From: Nissolia schottii
Lineage: Eukaryota; Streptophyta; Magnoliopsida; Fabales; Fabaceae
Direction: 5' to 3'
Assembly (NCBI GenBank): GCA_003254905.1
Contig: QANU01111780.1
Location: forward strand, 650,203-714,202
Length of the DNA: 64,000 nucleotides
The translations under genes and the position numbers were made by a program. Position 1 is the stretch's first letter. Every line of letters begins with the position of its first letter. Below, in pieces: positions 50,820 to 62,859 of the stretch. The notes beneath the pieces are model-generated. The model was given only the letters and a program-made list of their open reading frames with translations. It did no database searches and was not told where the DNA came from.

Positions 50820-53800
50820 TCAAGATATTGATTAAATGATCTTATTTTTCTTATATATACAAAGTAAAAATCTAGAATATATCTTTAATAGTCATCTCTC
50901 ACATCATTGTCCTTTGAATTTAAGGATAAAATAAGTATAAATTTGTGTGCAATTTCGTATAATCATACACTAAAACATAAATAATTATGGTAATGTGCAT
51001 GATTATTAATCATTTTTGTTGATTTGAAAAATAAAAAATAATCAGTATAAAGCTGTCTAACATTTACCATCCATAAAAATGAAACTCATTAATTAATTGA
51101 TGTTTCATTATATAAAAATGACTTACTATTCGTAATATTAAAAGAAGTTTTAGAATAACTTATAATTTAAAATGAATTGAGTGTTTACAAAATCTTTTTT
51201 TTTTTTAATTTATGACGTGAAGGTTTTTTTTAATCAAGTTATGATGATGTATAATTATGTTATTTGTATTCATTAATTTTTAAACACCTCATTACCTTAA
51301 ATGAAATTTTAACCCTGTAAGACCTTATTGAATGTGCTTCTATAATTGGTGAACCATGTGGATTGGGAAGGGGCCCTCCCTTACTTTGGAGGGCATGACT
51401 TTGGACCACATGGTCGCAAGTCAAATGCAAAAACGCCCCTATAGGTTGTCAAAAAAGTGGGGGAATCGCAAGTCGCAACTGAATGTGAACTCATATGACA
51501 ATAACACAACACAAAGGCGGCTTTAGATGTATATTTCTTTAAGAGATGATTTATATATAATATATGTATTAGAAACAAGTTGCACTTTTATAACTTTAAA
51601 TAATTATTATATCACTTAATAACTTTTTAATGGTATAATTATTTGAAAAATCAACCATTATATTGAAAGTTTCTATTATATAGATTATGTTTATAAATTT
51701 GTATATCAATCCAAAATCGTTTGATATATTTTTTACATATCAAAATTGACATAGTACATACATTAAACATCTGTAAAAGTAAAATCTATTTGATCACATT
51801 CATATTGATGTTCAAATTTTATGAAATTTGACACAAACGATTTATATAATAGTTAGTTATAATTCAAAGCTTGGATCGATAAAATTTAAATTTTATAAAA
51901 TGTTATTAAGTGGTGTAACTATACTTAAAGTTACACTGATGTAACTTGATCCTATCGTATAATAATAATATTATTATTATTATGTGTGTGTGTGATACAT
52001 AGTGTTAAAAAAAGTGTTACACCTATTTATCTAAAAGTTACTCCTACAATAAGGTGATCTGTTAGTTATTCTATGGGGTAAATATCTCATGATACTTAAT
52101 TTATCTATTTTTTATAATTTTTATAACTAAATTCATTGATTTTTGCTATTATTTCATGGTCTAATATAACATATTGATAGATTATATTATATAATATGAT
52201 AAATTAATACTTTTTAATACAACATTTGTAAAAAATGTGTCATAAGTTTAAATGGTCCACAAATCTTTAAATCTCTTATAAGTTGACTCTTTTAATAATT
52301 TGACTAATAAAAAATTTATTATAATTACATAAAACATAACATTATAACATAAATCGATGAATTTAATTATAAAAATAATTAAAATTGAATAAATTAGATA
52401 TCATAAGATATTTATCACATAGGATAACTAAGAAATCACCCTATAATAAACCGTCCCCTTCATAATAAAAAAAAAAGTAATGATAAATTGTTATATCATT
52501 TTGAAAATTCAATTCGAGCTAGATATTTAGTTTTTTTTTTAGTACTTTTTCCCTTAAAAAGGTTATAGTTTAAAGAGATTAATTTTAATATATTATTAAT
52601 GTGTAATATTTTACGCCAAGCAATCACAACTAATGTATAAGTGGCTTTTAAATTTTTATTTTTGGTTTTTTTACTGGCTTTTAGATTTTACTAGAGGGAT
52701 TGATTAATTCATTTCAAAATAATGTGACTACCTTGCTTAGAACTAGTAACTTAAGTGACATTTTTTTTAATCCAATATCAATGAATAAATTAAAGCAATT
52801 GTATTCAATTATATTATTATTTTAACATAATTAATAATTAAAACTAAATATATTTTATCATCAATATTTGAAATTCACTAGTCTTCAATTAATATATCTC
52901 GATCCAAATCAATTTATTATGGAATAAAGTTCATGTAACGTTAATTTTTTTTCACAAAACTTGATGTGTAGACATTGTTTAAAGGAAAAAGTGGTGTATC
53001 ATAACTAATTGTGTATATGTTATAAATTTGTAGTATATTATGAGAAAAACAAAAGTTTTATCATAAAAAACACCTATCATTATTTAAACTAATAAAGTTT
53101 ATAAATTTAACATTCATATTTTTCTTTTGAATAACTATATCTTATTATAATAATAAATTAACATATAGTGAATGCTAATACATCTTTAAACTTCACTATA
53201 CTTAATGATTGTATAAGCTCTAGAAAGTCAAACCTTGCATAGCTAACCATGTCACTGTATGAATTGAAGACTTTAAACTTTAACAAGTGGGAAAAGGTTA
53301 AACTGTTTAAAAGTTTAGCAATGTAGGTAATTCTAAAATAAGCAAGTTGCAATTAGTAATATTTTTTTGGGTACAAAGCTGATGTGTTGTGTTTATGTTC
53401 ACCTAAGAATTTCTCATCATTTTGTTTTCTTTCTTAAAATACAATTTGTCATAGATCGTGTAAACTTTAATCCTATGCTCACGTTTTTAGGCTCAGTCGT
53501 TTAATTTTCAAACCAATAAAGAAAACTAAAAAGAATAATTTATTCATTCAGAAGATCCAAATGGTCATTTGATTTACGTGTATTGTACATTGACCAATGA
53601 CTATATCCAGAATAAAGGGTGGCTGCTGGGTGCTGTTTGGAAAATTGGAAGACAACACATACACGCTAATAAGCCTAGCATCATTGTTGTCTATTGTTTA
53701 GAATTAAGACAGTAAATTTTCCTAAATTTACAAAATACAAAAATAACAATATTTTCATGGAATGTGTGCCTATCCCCATATAAAAATAGAGTGGCGGTTT

Positions 53801-54044
53801 TGAGATGCTATGAGATACTAATTGAACATTTGTTACCGGCATATAATCGCGGGTTATGGATAAATAATATTAGGATTAGTATTAGTAAGAATATTTTATA
53901 AGATACGGGCCACTAATAAAGAACGTATATGTACGAGATAATGTCATGTGTTAAAATAAAATAAAAAACTTCTAAAAGGTTTTAGTATATTATGGTCTCA
54001 CTTTATGAATTCAGAATTTTTTATCACTATTGTCATTGGACACC
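50820..54044. other. Long AT-rich intergenic stretch
   Basis: About 3.2 kb with no frame I would defend, including a short AAT/ATT tract near 51960. The segment about 53940-54045 resembles 56411-56520 on the far side of the Pack-MULE ('gacatgtgttaa', 'ctctaaaaag', 'gtcac..ttgccattggac'). This suggests an old local duplication into which the element later inserted. Confidence 0.5.
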
Positions 54045-54964
54045 ATTGGACAATTGTATTAATAAGAATATTCTAATAAGATAGATATGTCACTCATATA
54101 AAATATATGGTTAATAGTCCCTGTAATATGAGAAAGTTTGGTTTAAGTCCCTCAGTAGAGATTTTAGTCCCTGTAAATTTTGGTAGTTTGATTTTGGTCC
54201 CTGTAAACGTTTGGGAACTGACGGTGATGACGTGTCAGTTAATTCCGCGGACGTGGCGTGCCATGTGGACTCGCCACGTGGCATAACCCGGTTCAATTAG
54301 TTTGACCCATCAACCCGGTACATATACGACCTGACCCAATTTTTTTATAATTTTTTTTTTTGAAATTCCTAAATCCCCAAATCTGAAATCCCACCACTGT
54401 TTCCCCCTGCCTCCCTGCTTCTCTTCATTTCCCCCAAACCACCTACGTCCTCCGCACGCCCATCGTCGCGACAGCCTCTCTTCTTCGGTCTCTCTATCGT
54501 CCGTCGTCTGCGACCCTCTTTCTCGTCTGTCTCTCATCCACCAAGGGTGGGCTCTGGGGCTCGTAATGGGCTGGTGGAAGGGCCATGCGCATTGGCCTGG
54601 ACACTGCGTCTCGGAGTTTCCCACCCACACGTAAGCGAACTTACCCATGCTCTTTCCGTTACCCACCGAGGAACCGTGGGTCCCGCACATACTGGAACAG
54701 AACCCTTAGACTGCCACGTCAACGGCAATTAGGACCATGTTGATGGCGTTATTCGGGCCCCCTTGGATGCCAGTTGGAGAAGTTGGTTGTTGGTGAGGGA
54801 TTTACCGAGGGAGTAGGACTCGTCGAGGATTTGGGCGCTGAGGGTGAAGGTTGGGGAGTTGTTGTTGGACTTGATGAGGCGGTAGTATTTGTCGGTGGAT
54901 TCCACCACGTGGCGACGGATGGTTGGGTGGTTGAGGGGAAGAAAAGGGAGGTGATGAAGTCAGA
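54045..54964. repeat. Partial duplicate of the Pack-MULE and its left flank
   Basis: Nearly identical to 54966-55895, with scattered single-base changes and a deletion in the terminus near 54110. It includes the 65 bp of unique flank left of the element and stops inside the element at 'gaagtcaga', just before the single n. A frame at 54310-54690 (minus) shows the captured EXORDIUM sequence [20 protein letters not shown]. An assembly join of two haplotypes is the likeliest origin. Confidence 0.8.
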
Positions 54965-55028
54965 NATTGGACAATTGTATTAATAAGAATATTCTAATAA
55001 GATAGATATGTCACTCATATAAAATATA

Positions 55029-56401
55029 GGGTTAATTAAGTTTTTAGTCCCTGTAATATGAGAAAGTTTGGTTTAAGTCCTTCAGTAGAGATTTTAATCC
55101 CTGTAAATTTTGGTAGTTTGATTTTGGTCTCTGTAAACGTTTGGGAACTGACGATGATGACGTGTCAGTTAACTCCGCGGACGTGGCGTGCCATGTGGAC
55201 TCGCCACATGGCATAACCCGGTTCAATTAGTTTGACCCATCAATCCGGTACATATACGACCTGACCCAATTTTTTTATAATTTTTTTTTTTGAAATTCCT
55301 AAATCCCCAAATCTGAAATCCCACCACTGTTTCCCCCTGCCTCCCTGCTTCTCTTCATTTCCCCCAAACCACCTACGTCCTCCGCACGCCCATCGTCGCG
55401 ACAGCCTCTCTTCTTCGGTCTCTCTATCGTCCGTCGTCTGCAACCCTCTATCTCGTCTGTCTCTCATCCACCAAGGGTGGGCTCTGGGGCTCGTAAATGG
55501 GCTGGTGGAAGGGCGATGCGCATTGGCCTGGACACTGCGTCTCAGAGTTTCCCACCCACACGTAAGCGAACTTACCCATGCTCTTTCCGTTACCCACCGA
55601 GGAACCGTGGGTCCTGCATATACTGGAACAGAACCCTTAGACTGCCACGTCAACGGCAATTAGGACCATGTTGATGGCATTATTTGGGTCCCCTTGGATG
55701 CCAGCTAGAGAAGTTGGTTGTTGGTGAGGGATTTATTGAGGGAGTAGGACTCGTCGAGGATTTGGGCGCCGAGGGTGAAGGTTGGGGAGTTGTTGTTGGA
55801 CTTGATGAGGTGGTAGTATTTGTCGGTGGATTCCACCACGTGGCGACAGATGGTTGGGTGGTTGAGGGGAAGAAAAGGGAGGTGATGAAGTCAGAGATGA
55901 TGGCGCGCTGGGAAGGCTTGAACTGGCTGTACCAGATGAGGTTGATGGAGATCTTGTCGGTGAGGAGAGGGCCTTTGTGGTATTGGAACTGTAGCTGCGA
56001 GTCAAAAGACTTAGTGAGTGTCCTCGCAGCTGAGGATGAGTGGAGAAGGAAAATAAGGAAGAGGAGAGTTGAGGACAGGGGCAGGGAGGCAAGGGGAAAC
56101 GACGGTGGTTTGTGTTTGGGGGTGGGATTTCAGATTTGGGGATTTAGGGATTTCAATTTTTTTTATAAAAAAATCGGGTCTGGTCGTATATGTACCGGGT
56201 TGATAGGTCAAACTAATTGAACCGGGTTATGCCACGTGGCACGACACGTCTTCGAAGTTAACTGACACGTCATCACCGTCAGTTCCCAAACATCTACAGT
56301 GACCAAAATCAAACTACCAAAATTTACTGGGACTAAAATTTCTACTGAGGGACTTAAACCAAACTTTCTCATATTACAAGGACTAAAAACTTAATTAACC
56401 C
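55029..56401. mobile_element. Pack-MULE, 1373 bp, carrying EXORDIUM-like gene pieces
   Basis: Termini are inverted repeats of about 315 bp (55029-55345 against 56085-56401), starting GGGTTAATTAAGTTTTTAGT. The outermost bases are flanked by a perfect 9-bp duplication, TAAAATATA (55020-55028 and 56402-56410), diagnostic of Mutator-like elements. There is no transposase. Instead the interior holds a processed-looking stretch of a phosphate-induced/EXORDIUM-family gene. It is therefore a Pack-MULE. Confidence 0.9.
55483..56012 (-). pseudogene. Captured EXORDIUM/PHI-1-like gene fragment
   Basis: On the minus strand the order is FQYHKGPLLTDKISINLIWY, QRAIISDFITSL, VATWW, a frameshift, KYYHLIKS, LGAQILDESYSLNKSLTNN, a stop, then NAINMVLIAVDVAV, THGSS and [19 protein letters not shown]. 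This follows the colinear order of EXORDIUM-family proteins, secreted apoplastic proteins linked to brassinosteroid-dependent growth and carbon status. The signal peptide and the C-terminal third are missing. At least one frameshift after VATWW and stops near 55706 and 55643 make the fragment noncoding as a whole. No intron is visible, which fits the intronless parent family. Confidence 0.8.
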
Positions 56402-56410
56402 TAAAATATA

Positions 56411-57582
56411 TGTCTATGAGATGATGACATGTGTTAAGATAGAAAAACCTCTAAAAAGTTGTAATATATTAAGTCATCACTTCATAGATTCAAATTTTTT
56501 TTGTCACTGTTGCCATTGGACAACTAAGAGCCATATGAAATTTCTAAATTTAAGTGAAAGCTTAAAACCTTTATGTAAAGTCAAACTTTCTGGTCAATTT
56601 CCATTTGTGACAAAGGCTAACCTAGACCAGGTATCTTTTATGACCAAATTGGTCCAGGTACAAAAGTAGTAACTTGAAAAACTTTAGGGACTAGATAGAA
56701 AAACAAAATTACCATGGTTTTTTTTTCTCAGATCAAGTAATTTTGTTTGGTCTATAATGAAAGATTAATGTAGAAGATTTTTGAAGAGCAAGTCATTGGA
56801 CTCAGAAGCAGATTTGAGTGTTGAAGAGCTTCCCCTATCCAACGACGGAGAGGAAGAACGTTTAAGATCTTTCCCTATCCGGCAACCTTGTGGTTGAGAT
56901 AGTAGTCCAGGGAGGTTAACCAAATGAAGATCATATCGCAGGGGTGGAGTTCGAGTCGTAAGGGCGGAGATCGTGTCGCAGGGGCGATAACACTATTGTA
57001 GAAGAAAATTGACAGAGAAGTGGATATATCTCGCCGGTAAGTGTGATCCCTTATTTGCCGTCGGTTTAGTTTGCTAGCTCACAGGTAAGCTGGCGGAGAA
57101 CATGGTTTTTGTTAAGAAGGAACTTTGCAAATTGCTTGGGGGTTGTTTAGTTTGATTCATCAAGTCATCAATTTCAATTTTGTTGATGCCTCATTTAGTG
57201 TTATTGTGTCTATGCCAATTCAACACTAACCATGTTTTATCAGATGTTGTTGTTGTATTTTGACTAGGTTCTGTCATGAAGTTCTGTTCTGTGATTTTTG
57301 AACCATTGCAGAAAATCTTTTTAAGTAGGTTAGTTGAATTTTGAAGGTATCAATCTTGTTTGATGTTGTTGGTTGATCTTTTGGGTAGGGATTAAATGAG
57401 TAGCTTTTCGCAAAATTGTTGTGTATTTTGTGAGGGATTAAATTAGTGTCAATAAAGAATTAATGTATTTTGTTGAATAACAAGCATGAGCTTATGGGTT
57501 GTAATTGGTATTGGCTTTTGAAGTTATTGTTGAAAGTTGGAATTTGGTTGTTATAATGAACTGAAGTTGTTAAATCTAGGTA
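56411..57582. other. Intergenic, 5' side of the FRS-like gene
   Basis: The first 110 bp echo the flank left of the Pack-MULE. From about 56760 the sequence is purine-rich with small repeats ('tcgcaggggtggag/cggagatcgtgtcgcaggggcg'). It may be the leader of the broken FAR1-type element that follows. No independent gene is seen. Confidence 0.45.
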
Positions 57583-59749
57583 ATGGAGGACTTGTCGACT
57601 AGGCATAATGGGGTTGATGGTTCAAACATTGATGAAAGTAATGATCCTATTACGTCAATTTGTTGATGGAATAGGTTGCTTTGCAGATATAGATTTTAAT
57701 TCATTGACACTTGAGGATGTTAAGAAGATTCATTTTAGTGATTTGAGTGTAGCATAGGATTTTTACAATCATTATGGCAAAGTGAAAGGGTTTTCTGTTA
57801 GGAAGTCAAAGGTTGGTCACAATGATAAAGGAAAGGTGATTTGGAAAAGTTTTTTGTGTTCTCGGAAGGAAACAGGGATAATAACAATGGTGAAGGTTGC
57901 TCACAGCCTAAGAGGGAGGCGAAGAAACATACCATACCAGATGTGGATGCATGGCCAAATTACGTGCACATGTTGATGTGGTTACTGGTCGTTGGTATGT
58001 TAGTGTTTTTGAAGATAAACATAGTCATGAATTGTTAGATGACAGGTTTAAAGGCATGCTAAGGTCATAGAAGGTCATGCATGAAGGAGATGTTGATCAC
58101 ATGAATAGTAGGTTAAGTGTTAGAGTTAGTGCACTTATCATATATGGTTCTGAAACACCCTAGCTAACTGTTTATCCGTACGTAGTAAACAAAGCTCACT
58201 AGGTTGTTGTCTACCTGGTCGGAATACCTTAGTCCACAGTTATCTTTTGAAAATAGTCATTGCTCATAAAATAAGGACCCGTTTTGAATTTTTGCTTGTA
58301 TCATCTTAATAATAAAATAGAGCCATGCGTTGGGAATAAACAAATATAATAACAAAGCAGATAACATTATGAGAAATAGAACATGTAATATACATCCAGT
58401 GGATCCGTCATACAAAGTCACCTCACTGTATACATAATATGCACATAGATCAAAATGTCACATACAGAATCCAAACTACACAGCATCAAAATACAAGGAC
58501 TAATGGAATGCTACACAGTAAGCCCTTGGCAAAACATAACCATCTATCTATCTCCTAGCCGCTCATGGCTCGTCGGGCAGCTCTTCTGCATCCTCAAAAT
58601 AAGATTCATCCTCTTCTGTACCTGAAGTCATAAAACAGTGGGGNGTTTAGGAAATGTATGATGAGAGATTTAGAGATTGATGAATTTGAACAACAGTAGG
58701 CATCCGTTGTTGTAGAGTTTGGGTTAAGGGACAACACATGGATTCAAGATTTGTACTTAAAGAGGGCTATGTAGGCTACTGCTTACATGAGAGGCAAGTT
58801 CTTTGCTGCTATTCGAATAACGTCTAAGTGTGAGGCACTACATATGCAAATTTGAAAATTCATCCAGAATGGGTACAACCTAACTGGGTTTATTCAACAT
58901 TTCCAATGATATCTCGAGTACATGCGAATGAAAGATCTAAAGGCCGATTTGAACTATAGCTACGGCGAGCCAGAGTTGAGAACAAAGTAATATAGTCTGG
59001 AGTGGAATGCGTATATGGTATATACAGATGCAATTTTCATCGTTTTTAAGATGTGCTTATGATAGCAACACATGTTTATATTGATGGGTGTATGAAGACA
59101 CCTAGCATCCGTATTTATCTTGTTGTGCAGTATGAGAAACCAGAGAAGATGTGGCATGTATCCTTTTGTCCAGTTGATATGGACTTTAAATGCTCTTGCC
59201 TAAAGATGGAATCAGAAGGCATTCCTTGTGCGCACATTGTTGTTGTCATGATCAAATTACAGATTCCAGAGTTATCGGGCTCTCTTATTCTTGGGAGGTG
59301 GAAAAAGAAGGCAAAAGAGGCAGTTACAACCGAATATCCAACAACTACATTTATTCTGGATGCATCATTCATGGGGATGTATTTATCTATGTTGGATGAC
59401 TACAGAGATTTAACTATGCTTGCATGCCATTGAAGAGTACTCAACAGTTAAGGAAAGAGCGTATCTTCTTGTGAAGAAGGCGAAGCGTGGAAACGTGGGT
59501 GAAGGACAATGTTCAACAGAAGTTCCTAATGAGATTGGTGATCCTATATGTGTCAAGAACAAAGGGTGTGGAACGACCTCTGCAACTATTGGTGGGGGAT
59601 CAAAGCGAACCCAACGTTGTTCAATTTGTGGTGATCAAGGCCACAATAGTAGGAGATGCCCTTTCAATAGTAGAGATGATGGAGTTGCAAGTGCAGTAGG
59701 AAACCTCGAGGATGAGTTCAATGAGTACAATTTTGTAAGCAGCACTTGA
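57583..59749 (+). pseudogene. FAR1-related (FRS, Mutator-transposase-derived) pseudogene, disrupted
   Basis: The ATG at 57583 begins an acidic lead. After a frame change come DFYNHYGKVKGFSVRKSKVG and WKSFLCSRKE, matching the FAR1 DNA-binding domain. A second frame then carries VDVVTGRWYVSVF and DKHSHELLD. Near 58135 the sequence runs ALIIYGS and is cut by LTR sequence. After the single n at 58644 it resumes with FRKCMMRDLEIDEFEQ, DLYLKRAM, TSKCEALHMQI and YGEPELRTK. A SWIM zinc finger, CSC-x9-CAH, is at 59200-59240 and a CCHC knuckle, CSICGDQGHNSRRC, at 59619-59660. The MULE/DDE core is missing. Stops at 57689, 57757, 58066 and elsewhere confirm it is dead. FRS proteins derive from Mutator transposases; this could be either a FRS gene relic or a transposon copy. 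Confidence 0.75.
58151..58643 (-). mobile_element. LTR fragment inserted in the FRS-like gene
   Basis: The left boundary reads TGAAACACCCTAGCTAAC, the reverse complement of the terminus AGCTAGGGTGTT(A/T)CA seen at 11750 and 16556. The next 50 bp match 'aacctagtgagcattg' inverted. The right end is lost at the n in 58644, where an unknown length of sequence, including the transposase core of the host gene, has dropped out. Confidence 0.65.
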
Positions 59750-60429
59750 TAAGTATTTTTCATAATTATCTATGTTATCTTCTTGTGTTTTGGTTTTTAA
59801 GGCAAAGAAATTATGCTTATTTTGTTGCCAGGTTAATGATTTCTAGGCATGACACAAAGGTTAGGTGACTGATGGCGACAAAGAATGGTATGTCGTGTAT
59901 TCATAGAAATTTAGTTGAGTAGTATTTTGCACAATTTTCTGACATTTAAGTTATGTTGCTGTTGTTACAAGCATGTAGAAGATTCAGCAAATGTCACAGT
60001 CTGCATTTTAGGCCTTTTTTCATTCTTCACTTTAGGCCTTTTTCTTTATGTTGTTGTTCATTTGATTGAAACTTTATTGCACTAGGTTATTGCAGATTGA
60101 TGTATGTTTAAGACTATGTTAATGTTTGGTTGTTTATATTATGTTAGAACTAAATTGGGGGGTTTCATCACTTAACCCAGGTTGGTTGTGTACAATTGTG
60201 ATAGAAGGAAAATCCTTTTAAGTGTCCCTTGTTTTTTTTGTAGTGACAGAATGTTGTGGTGGGTGATTTAGTATTACAACAAGAGTGTATAATGGCAAAT
60301 AGCATAATTGACTTTGTAATTGCGTTATTCTAATCACCTTTTTAATCGTTTTATTTAACATTGCATGTGTGATTTGAATTTCTGCATTTTTGGTTTTCTA
60401 ACTTAGATCGAGTGGTTTAGACACTTCAC
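59750..60429. other. Flank of the FRS-like pseudogene, no gene
   Basis: T-rich sequence with no coding signal. The last five bases, TTCAC (60425-60429), are the left target copy of the LTR that follows. Confidence 0.5.
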
Positions 60430-62295
60430 CGTAATGACCAGCGACGAAGAGCCCGTTGCAAGGGCCCAAGTCAGTTTCGGGGACGTGTTGCAACGAATAT
60501 AGCGAGCTCCAAAGTGTCGGCAGCAACGAGGCGCTACAGTGCCCCTGGCGCCCTGCAGTGCACTGCTGCTGGTCAAAAACCCTAATCTTCGCCCTTTAGG
60601 CTAGAAGAGGGCCTAGCCTGCCCTTTTGCCCACTTCTCTGCCTATATGTAGAGCTCTCCTCTCCCCTTTCAACTTGCACAGAGCTTCAGACTCCTCTCCT
60701 CTCTAGAACGGAGTTCTCGCTCAGTTTCAACTCTTGTGAAGATGTGATGTCTTCACCTAGGGTAGGTAGCCAGTCCTTTTAAAGATGACCTAGGATAGTT
60801 GGCCCCGACGCCGTTAATTTGGTAATGGTGACCCTATGGCGATCCACGGCCGCCGTGGCGATGCCGAATCGCTGTAGCGATGCCAAATCTCTACCGCAAA
60901 GCCTACAATTATGTTTTCCTTATTATTTTCTGATGGTTTGGTGTTTTTTGGCCATTCCATGTACCAACACTATGCCGCTTAGAGCTCCGAGTGCAGTGCT
61001 CCTCAGTTCCACGATATTTTAGGTGAGTGGAGGTCCCAACAGTAGACAGTTCCACCTTGGTGGTCCTTCAATAGAGTCAGTTGTGCATCATAACATGTGT
61101 GTGTATGCTTAGCAGTTGATAATTGCCATGCTTACATGATGATGATATATTATATGATGATATGCTTATGCTATGATAAGATGGAGACTTAAGACTATAG
61201 GCATGATATCCCTTAGAACTGTTTGGTTAGGATTACATAACAGACCCTAATAAAGACTCTGGTTAGGGAATGAATCCTAATTAAGGGCAGGTTCTGGCAA
61301 GGCAAAACTTGGTACTTAAGTTGTCCATTGTGACACACCTCTCTTACCTGGGAATCCTCCCCTAAAGTACTCAGTCCTTTGACCCCCAAACAATTAAATA
61401 AGACTAAACTAACTAGGATACCCCTATCATAATCGGTAGACTTAGGTCCTAACAACTTGGGTAGTTGAGCTAGCTCACCTAAAAGACTTTACGAACACTA
61501 GATCTTAGGATAGATGACCTAGAATAGTACGGGGTCAACAACCTCGTAGATTATACTCAATATTAGATAGTATTTACATGAGTGTCAGGCTTCTCAGATT
61601 AGGGTATGTGTATCTTCACAGGTATCCGAGTTGCGCGTATTGGAATCACCCGGATTTATCTTGGTGAAGCAAGGTCGAGCCAAGGTTCCCTTGAATCGAG
61701 AATTGAGATGTATCTCTCCTCGCGCCTCTCTACCAGGGAGACGAGCATATGCTGCAGACAGATCAGATTTACTTTTCAGCAGTTTATTCAGGTTTACTTT
61801 AAAATAGTTTATTCAAATTTACTTCAACTTCTATGATTTATTTATTATTCAGTATATGCATATTTAATTGCCATGGCTATATGCACTATATGTGTAATAT
61901 TGAGGTACCCACCACTGAGATGACAAACTCACCCCTCTGTCGATGATATTTTTCAGATACAATAGACGACATTGAGAACATCCCCCTCGTCCAGTAGAAG
62001 CGAGGATTCAACATCAGTGGTAAGCTTCGCTTCGCAGTGGAGTCTACCAGAGTCATGTTAGATATGCTTCAGATACCTAGGGCAGGATTTAGCATTTATG
62101 ACTTTGGTTATATTTTTAGAACATCATTTCCAGTATTTCATGTAAACCCAGTTATTTAATAAAATCAGTTATTTTATGAAATCAGTTATTTATTATGAAG
62201 TAAAATTGTTCATTTATAAGCATTGCATATACGTTAGTATGCCACGTCAGAGCTTTCGTAGAACAGTAACCCTATTCCTAAGTTGGGGCGTGACA
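60430..62295 (+). mobile_element. Probable solo LTR (1.87 kb), second family
   Basis: The unit starts CGTAATGACC (a plausible decayed TGTAATGACC) and ends TTGGGGCGTGACA. It is bracketed by the 5-bp repeat TTCAC (60425-60429 and 62296-62300). Internally it has LTR-like traits: a CTATATGTAGAG TATA-like site near 60652 followed by a pyrimidine-rich leader, and a 'ccaccactgaga..caaactcacccc' block near 61908, reminiscent of Ty3/gypsy LTRs. Short frames (60819-61022 and 61606-61836) are noncoding. The mismatch in the first base and the lack of a second LTR keep this probable, not certain. Confidence 0.55.
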
Positions 62296-62300
62296 TTCAC

Positions 62301-62859
62301 TTACTCACTTGTGGTAGCTTTGTTATGTTGTTGTTGGGGTGTTTTTGGTTGGTACTTTGGATGTGTGTTGGGGCTGTTTTTGTGACATTGTAAAAAACAT
62401 TAAGACACGTAACTGATGTTATGCTGAATTTTGGTAACGCAATTAATTTTGGCATGAGCTAATCATTCTCATGTTTCTTGTGCAGCATAAAAAATTGATA
62501 ATGGCACGACCCAAAACAAGAACGGCTCAAGTATGTAATCAGGTTAGGCCTTTTTTTGTTGATATGCTCGTTGCTAAATTAAACCATAGGTATACTCCCA
62601 TATCAAATTTAATCAAAATACAACATAACTGTCATTTCCCTAAACATTTGCATTTGAAATCCTTTTAGCAGCACATATTAAATTACATGCATATTCGTAA
62701 CGTTGAAGTCTCCCAAAAAATTAAGAGATTTGTCGGTGTGTCATCCAATGCAACAAGTTTTTATAGTGTCATCACCAAACTCTTACAAAATATTAGAGTA
62801 ACAAAATAAGGCATGACCGACAATACAATTATACAAAGGTGCTAATTTGGGGAATGTGA
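62301..62859. other. Intergenic, no clear gene
   Basis: A 56-codon frame at 62501-62668 (MARPKTRTAQV...) follows a 'ttgtgcag' that could be a splice acceptor. It has no recognisable homology and stops soon. Confidence 0.4.

Noticed and set aside
54310-54690. 126-codon minus-strand frame with EXORDIUM similarity, as a standalone gene
   Set aside because: It is part of the truncated Pack-MULE duplicate, begins mid-protein and runs out into terminal-repeat sequence.
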